From: Oenanthe sinensis
Lineage: Eukaryota > Streptophyta > Magnoliopsida > Apiales > Apiaceae
Length of the DNA: 64,000 nucleotides
Assembly: GCA_028671895.1 (NCBI GenBank)
Contig: JAPMAC010000221.1
Coordinates: 3,720,001 to 3,784,000 of the forward strand
Reading direction: 5' to 3'
The first letter of the stretch is position 1. Every line of letters begins with the position of its first letter. The notes under the pieces were generated by a model. That model saw nothing but the letters and a program-made list of their open reading frames with translations, searched no databases and was not told the DNA's origin. The position numbers and the translations under genes are program-made. Positions 1 through 9,376 of the stretch are shown here, piece by piece.

Positions 1-541
1 TTATTTATGATATTAATTAAGTATGACTTAATTAATTATATAAATAGAATAAATGAATTACTTAAACTAATTCCAAAATTAATAATTAATTAATTAAGTG
101 AGACTTAATTAAATAATTTAGAATTTTGGATTAGTATTAATTATAATTGGATTATAATTAGAAAACTTATTCCTCTCTCTATATAATCTCTTTATGGGCT
201 GATTTAATAATATAGAGATTTTACAAAAACCTTAGCCGCTCTGAGAGAGGAGGAAGATAGAGAGAGAAGAAGTTTTCGGGTGCTAGTACACATCAATCCT
301 TCATGAAAAGTGTTCGTGTGGATACCGTAGAGCGTAGATCGCGAGAGCGGGATACGTGGTGATTAAACAAGCTTTGGACCTCCATTAATCTTCCATTAAT
401 GAACTGTTAAAGCTTCTAAAGGTATTTATTCTTTATCTCCGAATTAAATCTTTTGTTTTCGCATGGATCCTGCGGAGGGTTTCGTTATTTTGATTTATTT
501 TTCGCGTTTATTCCGCTGCGTTTGTGTCACGAAACCCTACA
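1..541 (+). mobile_element. Copia-1 LTR, 3' part (+ strand), inserted into Copia-1a integrase
   Basis: This is the 3' part of a long terminal repeat read on the + strand. It is close to the reverse complement of 6643-7190, including the AT-rich block, the CT-rich block, the segment around 340-440 and the end in CACGAAACCCTACA. The right edge (CA at 540-541) abuts integrase codons of a minus-strand Copia element with no primer-binding site between them. It is therefore the 3' LTR of a + strand element, or a solo LTR, whose remainder lies left of the window. Family membership is certain from the repeat; solo versus full element cannot be decided here. Confidence 0.85.
179..188 (+). promoter_or_regulatory. 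TATA box of the Copia-1 LTR
   Basis: CTATATAATC lies about 350 bases before the LTR 3' end and just before a CT/GA-rich block. The same decamer is present, inverted, at 7001-7010 in the solo LTR. Position and conservation fit the retroelement promoter; activity is not shown. Confidence 0.5.
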
Positions 542-2135
542 ATACATACCCATATCTACTGAAATCATCAGTAAATGTTATGAAGTAGTAGTAGCCTCCT
601 CTAGCCATCACACGCATTGGGCCACATACATCACTATGTATTAGCTCCAGACGTTCAGTGGCCCTTTGACCCTTACCAGTGAAAGGGACTTTAGTCATTT
701 TACCAAGCAAACAAGATTCGCATTCTCGGTATGATTCAAAATCAAACTTATCCAAGTATCCATCCTTATGTAATTTGGATATGCGTTTCTCATTTATATG
801 GCCTAGACGACAATGCCAGAGGTATGTTTGATTTGAGTCATTAACATTAAGTCGTTTGTTTTCTATATTACAGACAGGATTATCTAAGTCAAGAACATAT
901 AAACCATTAAACAAACGCGCAACACCATAGGTTAAATCATTCAAAGCAAAAGAGCAACTGTTGTCCTTTATTGTAAACGAAAAACCTTTCTTGTCCAAAC
1001 AAGAAACAGAAATAATGTTTCTGCGAATCGCAGGCACGTAATAACAATTATCCAGTTCTAAAACTAGCCCAGAGGGCAAAGATAAATAATATGTTCCTAC
1101 AGCTAAAGCAGCAACTCTTGCTCCATTGGCAACTCGTAGGTCCATTTCTCCTTTAGCCAATGTCCTACTTCTCTGCATTTTCTGCACATTTATACAAATG
1201 TGAGAAGCACATCCAGTATCCAATACCCAAGATGTAGAAATAGACAGATTGACTTCTATAACATATATACCTGAAGTAGAAGCTTGCTCAGCCCTCTTCT
1301 TATTCAGATCCTCCAAGTAAACTGAACAGTTTCTCTTCCAGTGACCAGTTTTCTTACAGTAGTGACATTCACCCTTAGCGACCCCACCTTTAGGCTTTAA
1401 AGCCTGTTTGGGACCTGACTTTGGCTTGGGTGTAGAATCAGAACCTGTCTTCTTCTTACCCTTCCACTTGCCTTTCCCTTTGGCCTTACCTTTATTGCCC
1501 ACCATCAGTATGGGAGCAGGTTCAGCCGTCTTCATGTTGGTCTCATACGTTCTCAACATAGCCAACAATTCAGTAGGTGTTTTGTCAAATTCATTCATGT
1601 TGTAGTTTATGATAAACTGGGTGAATTTGTTGTTCAAAGAATTCATGATTAGGTCAATACCAATTTCCTGAATAATCGGGAAACCCAAAGTATCAAGATA
1701 CTCAATGTAACCAATCATCTTCAGAACATGTGGGCCAACTGGTTCACTTGCCTCTTGTTTGCAATTAAAAAGTGACTTACTCGTGTTGAACCTTTCTTGA
1801 CGAGTTTGGCTTGCAAACATGCTTTGCAAGTGCTCATAGATAATATATGCATCCATATGCACATGCTGTCTTTGAAGCTCAACACTCATAGTTGCCAACA
1901 TAAGACATGCAACATCAGTTGCATCATTCTCATCCTTTGTATGGGCCGCTCGTTCCTCAACAGTAGAGCCCTCAGGAAGGGGACCTGCCGGAGGAATATC
2001 AATGACATGAAGCTTGCGCTCCTGCCTGAGGACAATCCTCAAATTCCTCTGCCAGTCTAGGAAGTTGTTTCCTCCTGTCAGCTTATCCTTCTCAAAGACA
2101 GATCGTACGGATAGTGTGTTTGTGTTGTTTGTCAT
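542..2135 (-). pseudogene. Copia-1a gag-protease-integrase polyprotein, truncated
   Basis: About 530 codons of open Copia polyprotein. The Met at 2135 is chosen because the Gag-like sequence MTNNTNTLSVRS starts there; the frame is open to 2219 but that part looks non-coding. In order: Gag, a Lys/Gly-rich basic stretch, a CCHC zinc knuckle (CHYCKKTGHWKRNC, RNA binding), aspartic protease with active site DTG in WVLDTGCASHIC, a GAG-pre-integrase motif (LWHCRLGHINEKRI), the HHCC partner cysteines (CESC), and the start of the integrase core with its first catalytic Asp (HSDVCGPM). The frame stops within the core, after TDDFSRYGYV, where a foreign LTR begins. Protease and knuckle residues look intact. 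It cannot encode a working pol because RT, RNase H and most of integrase are separated. Confidence 0.93.
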
Positions 2136-3493
2136 TACTTGGTATCTACAATGATAATAGCACAAAATAAACATTAGATTGTCTGAGTTATTTATTATGT
2201 TCAAATGATTATGATACATTCATAATATATCTCCCACTATTTTTATCAAATCAATAGCCCTTACTATTAATTTGGAAAGTATATCCCATAATTCTTTCTA
2301 GTGAGCCAAGATCCATATTTCGTCATGTCTTAAGTCAACCACTGGAAGTCCTTAAGAATGATTATTTAGGTAGACAACATTTGTCAATTATATCATATAT
2401 AATTCTTGGATAGTTTGGTGAGCAACGATTGATCTTATCTATCTAATAGATTTTTAACCAAACTCTATGCTTCTAAGTTCATAATGGTTGAATATAACCG
2501 TTTACTTTCACCTTATTATGACGACTCAGTTAAGTTTGACCCAATGATACAACGGCCGAATATAACCGTTTATATTCGTCGCATCTCACCACGATAGATA
2601 GGAGTCCCCTGCCACTGACAGTCTTTCCCCTAATCGATCTAGGATTCGATGAGTGTTCATTCATTGGAAAGCATCCGATTAAAACTTAATATTTTGTTAA
2701 GGGGTTTAGAAAATTTACGACGATCATGATCACATCATGAAGAGATCCTCAATTTTTCTTTGAACTAAATATTTCAAATTGACATCTTAAATTGTTCATT
2801 TCCCAGGTAGATGGAGGATACCAGTGGTCACACTTAAAACCCATCAGCCTTACGAATACGCATATCCGTTTTTGTCAGAAAATCCCAATTATAGACATCA
2901 AAATCCATATTCAATTCCGTGTTTTAAAAATCCATATTTCATAAACACAAGAATCTCATGATCGTTTGTTAATTTTAAAATCTTAAATCGTTACAGATTT
3001 TATCTTGTTCAGCATGGCAAGCATGTCATGGGTGACGTATCTAATACATGCATACATCATTAATCTAATTAAAGCATGCATCTTCTACTCTACACATACA
3101 TTCATACATCAATATGTAAAGTGCAGTATGTAAACGTGCTTCGTTATGGCCCCTTTCCTATGTGATCCTTTCGAGCTAATGAAAGGATCAAAGTCAATCT
3201 ATGGTGGTGAAATATAAATACAATTACATGTCTTCATTCTTCTTGTATCCATGGGTTCTTGCTCCTCTTCTTGGATCATCCTTCAATCTTCAAGTACATT
3301 ACATGGAATAATTGAATACAACTTATACTAATGTACTTACATAAGAAAACTCGAGTTACATTCGAGGTTAAACAATTACAAGAATGAAGAAAACGACATG
3401 CAAGTCGTATTTATAAAACCAAACCAAAACCATTAATCTAGGGGTCTAAGGGCCATAACCAGCACCATGCTCAAGTACACAAAATAAAATATT

Positions 3494-3580
3494 GCGGGGG
3501 TCCGGGGGCGGCAGCCCCTGGGCGGGGGTTCGAGGGCGGCAGCCCCCGGGCGGGGTCTGGGGGCGGCAGCCCCCAGCTGG
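3494..3580. repeat. 28-bp GC-rich tandem repeat, three copies
   Basis: Copies start at 3494, 3522 and 3550 and share GGGCGGCAGCCCC followed by GGGCGGGG. This is the most GC-rich spot in an otherwise very AT-rich leader. Each unit contains the self-complementary GGGGGCGGCAGCCCCC type core, so it could fold. The open frame running through it is a by-product of the repeat. Confidence 0.85.
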
Positions 3581-3700
3581 GGTCGAGCTGCCAGGTCAGC
3601 TTGGAAATTTTTTATTTTCGAAGACCAGTCCTATTCAGAAATCATCAATTTCTGAACTACAGATCATATCTGTTGGCCTTTTTCCCCACTGCAATTTATA

Positions 3701-3935
3701 CAGTCCATCAGAGTTTACTGCTAAACTCTAATCAGCACAGTCCATCAGAGTTTACTGCTAAACTCTGATCAGCACAGTCCATCAGAGTTTACTGCTAAAC
3801 TCTGATCAGCACAGTCCATCAGAGTTTACTGCTAAACTCTGATCAGAGACCATCGGAGTTTGTTAAACTCTGACCATGCTCTATACTCTGACCTGACCAT
3901 CAGAGTTTACTGCTAAACTCTGATCATACACAGAA
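3701..3935. repeat. 37-bp tandem repeat, each unit a perfect hairpin
   Basis: Four copies begin at 3701, 3738, 3775 and 3812, almost identical, followed by two degenerate ones (about 3845-3875 and 3890-3935). Each complete unit contains CAGAGTTTA, the loop CTGC, then TAAACTCTG: a perfect 9-bp stem. The array lies 200-430 bases from the primer-binding site inside the transcribed leader. Confidence 0.9.
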
Positions 3936-4129
3936 TATACATTCTCTGACAGTTACATATTGGCAGAAGCATAGCAGTCTCATAACAGGCATGGCAGTCT
4001 CATAACAGAAGCATGGCAGTGGCATAACAGATTATGACAAAGCAGTAGCATGGCATGGCAGTCACCAAAACAGGCATGTATGCATCAAATACATAAAACA
4101 CGTAACCAAATCAGTCCCTTATACACGTA

Positions 4130-4141
4130 GCTCTGATGCCA
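4130..4141 (-). promoter_or_regulatory. Primer-binding site of Copia-1a
   Basis: On the minus strand TGGCATCAGAGC lies one base from the LTR end. It differs by one base from the usual plant Copia site TGGTATCAGAGC, which pairs with the 3' end of initiator Met tRNA and primes minus-strand DNA synthesis. Confidence 0.88.
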
Positions 4142-4142
4142 T

Positions 4143-5689
4143 TGTTGGGTTCCGAGGCATAAAACGCAGCGGATTAAACGTAAATATAACGAAAAATTTC
4201 GGAACCCTAACGCAGGATCATGTATAATCATGGACTGATTATTGTGAAACGGAATCATACCTTTATTTGGTCTTGACTACTACGAACTCAACGGAGATCC
4301 TAGCTTTCACGACTTGTGTCTTCCTCTTGAAAATACCTCTATGGTATCCACACGAGCACCTTCAAGAACGTCTCACGATCTTGATTATGGAACGGATGTA
4401 CTAGCCTCCTCTAGATGATTTCGAAATCTGCCTCTACCTTTTCTGCTGCTAGGGTTCGTTTTTCTTAAAAAACTTAATACCTATTAACCCTACATTATCT
4501 ATTTATAATGGTTGGTTAATAGGCCCATAATAGCAACCCATAACAGCAAAGCCTAACCCATGTAGGTTTAGGATTAAATAATAAAACCGAATTTTATTAT
4601 TTAATTAATAACTAAGTCACACTTAATTATTAATGGCAGAATTCAAATTCGAATTTATATTATTTCAATTAATTAAGTCTCACTTAATTAATAAAATTCA
4701 AATAATCATCAATTAATTTAAATCTATAATTTAAATTAATTATTCCTTTAAGTACTCTATGTGTGTGACCCTATAGGCTATTATTTAATTAGCAATAATT
4801 TTATTCTCCAATAAAATTATAAACAATGAGCGGTATCTAGTAATACATCATTGCTACCCAATTAAATTATAATTAAATCGTGATTCGATAAAACCTTTCG
4901 TGATTAATGTTTCAGTGTAATATAATCCCTTTAACCATATATATTATAGATTAAACTCGAGGCATGTATTTAGTCATCCTCTTCAACATTTAATCCGGGT
5001 TTACTTGATCCATGAGTAGACTATGAAAACAAATCATTATTTGAGCACGGCCATACATTTTATAGTCTCACTCAATCAAGAGGCCAATAATATCTCTCCT
5101 AATTATAGGAGGGTTAAATCCTTTATCTATCATTCATATTTCTCATACGACTCATGATATACCCGATGTCCACTTTTATCATCACCCGGTCAAAGGTAAC
5201 TTTTAATGTAGTCAAAGTATATTAATCCTCGTATAGAAATATAATGATCTCAAGTCAAAGGATCATTACACCATTATCACTGTGAGTCTTTCTTATGACT
5301 TTATTAAACATGAAGAATCTCACTGTGGGTCTGTCCAGTATCATGTACTCCTACATGTACCTATGTATTGACTTTAGTATCCCCATACTTATGACCAATG
5401 AGATGTGGTTATCAGTCAAACAACATACTAGTCTATTTATGTATTATTATTGTCCTATAATAATAATACTCGACTAGGGACATTTAAGAATATGATATAT
5501 TATATAATCTCAAGTTTTAAGTCATGTACTAAACTATACAATGTGTATCATGATTCTAAGGACATTTATTATGCTAACAAATATATCGCAGTAATTAAAG
5601 TCATAATAAATATGTTTATTGAATAATCAATTGACATGAAGGTTTATCAAAATAAACATTGTATTGCCTCTAGGGCACCTACACCAACA
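4143..5689 (-). mobile_element. Copia-1a 5' LTR
   Basis: 1547 bp with the terminal inverted repeat TGTTGG/CCAACA and the primer-binding site directly inside. The body aligns with the LTRs at 6643-8181 and 17532-19099 (shared blocks around GTGTGTGACCCT, CAATGAGCGGYATCTAGTAATAC and TAGTCTCACTCAAWCAAGAGGCC). A TATA-like TTATAAATAGA lies at 4493-4510 on the minus strand. Confidence 0.92.
4493..4510 (-). promoter_or_regulatory. TATA box of Copia-1a 5' LTR
   Basis: CATTATAAATAGATAATG on the minus strand, at the same relative place as the TATA elements of the sister LTRs. It would start transcription toward gag. Confidence 0.5.
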
Positions 5690-6560
5690 TATATACCAAT
5701 ACATGCAATCATATACATATATGTAATGTGCGTAAATTAAACGTGTTTGGTTATGGCCCTATCCTATGTGATCTTTCCAAGCTAATGGAAATATCAAGGT
5801 CAGTCTATGGTGGTTTTAAAAATACTATCTATTACATGTCTTCTTTCTCCATTGCTCCATCATCCCCTTTTGGATCACCTCCTTGTTTGCAAGTCCTCAT
5901 TGATAATTACATTGAATAATAAAAATAAAACTATTCTAATGAAATTACAAGAAGAACTCGAGTTACATTCGAGATAATTAAATTATAATGAATAAACGAC
6001 ATGCAAGTCGTATTTAGAAACCAAAACCATAAATCAAAACCACTATACTATGGGTCTTTAGGCCATAACCATCCATCATGCTATCACATAACACATATAA
6101 TATATCTCATATTATATAAACATATCATATAATCATATATAACAAATTTTGAAATTTTAGAAAATTAAAACAGATTTCTAAAGACAATAAATCGCTGTTT
6201 CGAGGCCCTTAACGACGTCAAACGCCTTACAGACCCGTCAACGATAGCTATGCTATCAGTTTTGTTCATTGGCTCGTTTACAGACAGAAAACACATATCA
6301 TTTGCAAAAATCGGATACGACAATCAGATTTCACCAACTCTGACGGTGTTTCAGAAATCGTATCATATACAATCTCCATAACATGAACAAAAATATATTA
6401 TATTTACATACACAGTGATACATACAATCATCACATGATTATACATCACATGAGTATTATATATTCAAAATATATACATATATATACTCAAAATTTTAGA
6501 AAATCAAATAATTTCCAGAAAATAATAAATCACCATTTTGGGGCCTGTAACGACATCTAA
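5690..6560 (-). mobile_element. Leader fragment of a second Copia-1 element (Copia-1b)
   Basis: This stretch aligns with the leader of Copia-1a (3080-3480) and, over most of its length, with the leader next to the third LTR (16854-17500). It includes the CTCGA...TCGAG and ACGAC...GTCGT inverted repeats at 5957-5973 and 5996-6011. The last 80 bases (about 6480-6560) repeat an internal part of the same leader (the segment around CGTTTCGGGGCC). No primer-binding site or gag is attached: the gag side was interrupted by Copia-1a at 5690, and the LTR side is lost. No coding sequence. Confidence 0.72.
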
Positions 6561-6642
6561 TCCATTAATATCAATATATCATAATTAATTTGTAATAAAA
6601 TATTAATCAATTATCACAAAGTAATAAAATGAAATATTTATA

Positions 6643-8181
6643 TGAAGGGTTTCGAGGCACAAACGCAGCGGAATAAACGCGTAAAATAAATCAAAATAGC
6701 GAAACCCTTTGCAGGATCCATGCGAAAATAAAAGATTTAATTCGGAGATAAAGAATAAATACCTTTAGAAGATTTAACAGTTCATTAATGGAAGATTAAT
6801 GGAGGTCCAAAGCTTGTTTAATCACCACGTATCCCGCTCTCGCGATCTACGTTCTACGATATCCACACGAACACTTTTCGTGAAGGATTGATGTGTACTA
6901 GCACCCGAAAACTGCTTCTCTCTCTCTATCTTCCTCTTTTCTCAAAACGGTTAGGGTTTTAGTAAAAATATGTCCCTTAAATTAAATCAGCCCATAAAGA
7001 GATTATATAGAGAGAGGAATAAGTTTTCTAATTATAATTAATACAAATCCAAAATTCTAAATTATTTAATTAAGTCTCACTTAATTAATTAATTATTAAT
7101 TTCGGAATTAGTTTAAATAATTCATTTATTCTATTTATATAATTAATTAAGTCGTACTTAATTAATATCATAAATAAAATAAATTACTTATTTAATTTAA
7201 ATTCACAATTTAAATTATTTCTCCTTCATGCGTTCTTTGTGTGTGACCCTGTAGGTTATTATTACGTTGGTAACAATTTTAATATCTAATTAAAATTGTA
7301 AACAATGAGCGGCATCTAGTAATACATCATTGCTACCCAAGTATTAATAATAAATCGGTGATTCGATTAAGTCTTTCGTGAATAATGTTCCATGTAATAT
7401 AATCCCTTTAATCTTGATATTATAGATTAAACTCAAGGCATGTCTCGTGTCATCCTCTTCATAATTTAATCTTTATTTTCTTGATCGATGAGTAGACTAT
7501 TAAAATCAAATCAACATTTGAGCACGGCCGTGCATTTCATAGTCTCACTCAAACAAGAGGCCAATAATATCACTCCTAAAATTAGGAGGATTAAATCCCA
7601 TCTAGATCATTCATATTTCTCATACGATTCATAATATACCCAATGTTCAATTTTATCATCACCCGGTCAAAGGTAACTTTTAATGTAATCAAAGTATATT
7701 AATTCTCGTATAGAAATATAATGATTTCAGGTCTAAGGATCATTACACCATTATCACAGTGAGAATTACTTATGACACTTATTTAACATGTAGAATCTCA
7801 CGGCGGGTCATTCCAGTGCCATGCATTGATACATGCACTTATGTTCTTGACTTTAGTATCACCATACATATGACTAATGAGATGTGGTCATCTGTCAAGA
7901 AATATACTAGTCTTTGTGCATTATTATTGTCCTTAAATAATAATACTTGACTAGGGAATTTTAGGAATAAGATATTATTCATATAATCTCATTTTTAAGT
8001 CACATACTTAAAGATATATAATACATATCAAAATTCCAAGGACATTTATTATGCTTTCAATTTATTACGCAGTAAATAAAACATAATAAATAAATAATAA
8101 TCAATAAAACATAATCCTTAATAATAAATATTTTCCTTAAAATATAAAAAAAGTATTGTCTCTAGAGCACAATTACTAACA
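6643..8181 (-). mobile_element. Copia-1 LTR without internal region (solo LTR)
   Basis: 1539 bp, from TGAAGGG to CTAACA on the + strand, so TG...CA on the minus strand. It aligns with the LTRs at 4143-5689 and 17532-19099. There is no primer-binding site on the left (flank AAATATTTATA) and no polypurine tract on the right (flank TATACTACG). Both flanks belong to one AT-rich repeat unit whose uninterrupted paralogue is at about 9070-9110. This supports a solo LTR left by LTR-LTR recombination. The expected 5-bp target duplication is imperfect (TATA shared). Confidence 0.82.
7001..7010 (-). promoter_or_regulatory. TATA box in the solo Copia-1 LTR
   Basis: CTATATAATC on the minus strand, identical to 179-188 in the inverted LTR copy. 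Confidence 0.45.
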
Positions 8182-9376
8182 TATACTACGAATAATTATG
8201 CTGCAAATTTATTTTAATTTACTTAAATCATGGAACCAATATATCACTAAAGTGTTTTATATCATCATAATTTAAATAAATCAAAATAAAATAAATATTT
8301 ATATTGTACTAAACAATTACCAATAACATGCATATATATAAATCAAATAGGCATGGCAATCATTCAGTAGAACAATAAGCATTAAGATATATTTTTATTA
8401 TTAGTGATTTCAGATAAACAACTTGTATTATCACTAATATTAAAAATATCACAATTAATTGCAAAGAACCATTAACAAAATATCATTACTTTATATTTAT
8501 CAATAATTTCAAAATGCAAGAAATTATGCTTCTAACATTTTATCAAATCAAAATTATGAAACTAATAAACACTGAATTGCTTCAATCCATAATTTTAATA
8601 AGATAAAATAATTTCGCTAAATACTAAAATATTCATTAGATTGAATATTAGCATCTAACTTCCAACACTATATCTAATAATGTCACTCTAGCATATTACA
8701 ATTATACTCATAACAATTATTAATGATATACGTAAGTTCGAGAGTATAGTTGAATAGAAATTCACAAGTCCTTTAAATATTGACATTTGATACTTGTGAT
8801 CCTAATTAAAACTCCTCGCAAATAAAATCAAATTTTAGAAATATTTTCTAAGTATATAAAATATTAAGAGTTTTATACACATGACTTAGAAAATACTTCA
8901 TCTTCCAATATTAGTGAGTTTTGAAATATGCATTATTTATTTAGAACGAAAATTCTAAATACTGTCACTAATATCAAAAGTATCTCAATTATTTGTAATA
9001 AAATATTTAAAAAAATCAGAGCAAAATATCAGAGCAATTAAGCAGGATATCATTGACTAATATTCATCAAATATTTAACATACAAATAATTATGCTGCTA
9101 ACTTTATGCTAAATCATTTAACTACCACATATGCATATAATAATGTAAGCATGATAATTAAACTAATAGTAAAAAATATGAGGTACTGGATATCAAATAA
9201 ATTCACAAGTCCTTTAAATATTGAAAATTTATTACTTATGAACTCATTTGAGAATTCCTTGCAGATGGGATTTCCAACATATATGCAAATAAATAATATC
9301 CCAAGTTCAATAACCAACTTAGACAAAATAAATTCATCAAGTTATTTAGCAAAGATCTGCAAGTTATTCTACTAAG
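8182..9376. repeat. AT-rich diverged tandem repeat, no gene
   Basis: Very AT-rich, without convincing coding sequence. At least two diverged copies of a unit of about 0.45-0.55 kb are visible: TCACTAATATTAAAAATATC near 8430 matches a near-copy near 8963, and ATTCACAAGTCCTTTAAATA recurs near 8760 and 9200. A third partial copy lies at 6561-6642 and is split from its continuation at 8182 by the solo LTR. It could be the 3' untranslated part of Copia-2a, or an older satellite-like sequence. The two small opposite-strand frames at 9106-9375 show no family motif. Confidence 0.55.

Larger units (their letters stand above)
2136..4129 (-). other. Copia-1a 5' leader, non-coding
   Basis: About 2 kb between primer-binding site and gag with no convincing reading frame. 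Part of it (about 3080-3480) aligns with the leaders at 5700-6100 and 16854-17050. It holds two conserved short inverted repeats (3350-3366 and 3393-3408), a GC-rich tandem repeat (3494-3580), an array of hairpin repeats (3701-3935), and three loose copies of a GCAGTCTCATAACAG-type unit at about 3965-4030. The GC-rich and hairpin arrays are absent from the other two Copia-1 leaders in the window. Confidence 0.7.
542..5689 (-). mobile_element. Copia-1a: Ty1/Copia retrotransposon, minus strand, cut off at the left
   Basis: A Copia element reading right to left: 5' LTR 4143-5689, primer-binding site 4130-4141, a leader of about 2 kb, then a gag-protease-integrase frame from 2135 that is broken at 542 by an oppositely oriented LTR of the same family. 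Reverse transcriptase, RNase H and the 3' LTR would lie left of the window. The right edge (TGTTGG... on the minus strand, from 5689) directly abuts the leader of another Copia-1 copy, so this element inserted into a relative. The surviving frame is one of the longest uninterrupted stretches in the window, which suggests a relatively young insertion. Confidence 0.9.

Noticed and set aside
1408..2060. Plus-strand frames within 537-2219
   Set aside because: Antisense shadows of the intact Copia-1a Gag frame.
3492..3731. Gly/Pro-rich open frame on the + strand
   Set aside because: Produced by the 28-bp GC-rich repeat; it lies antisense within the leader of a minus-strand element.
3701..3848. 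Regular short repeats resembling a CRISPR array
   Set aside because: Units are head-to-tail with no variable spacers, and the context is a plant retroelement leader; no cas genes.
4130..4142. tRNA gene fragment
   Set aside because: The tRNA-complementary bases are only the 12-base primer-binding site; no cloverleaf is present around it.
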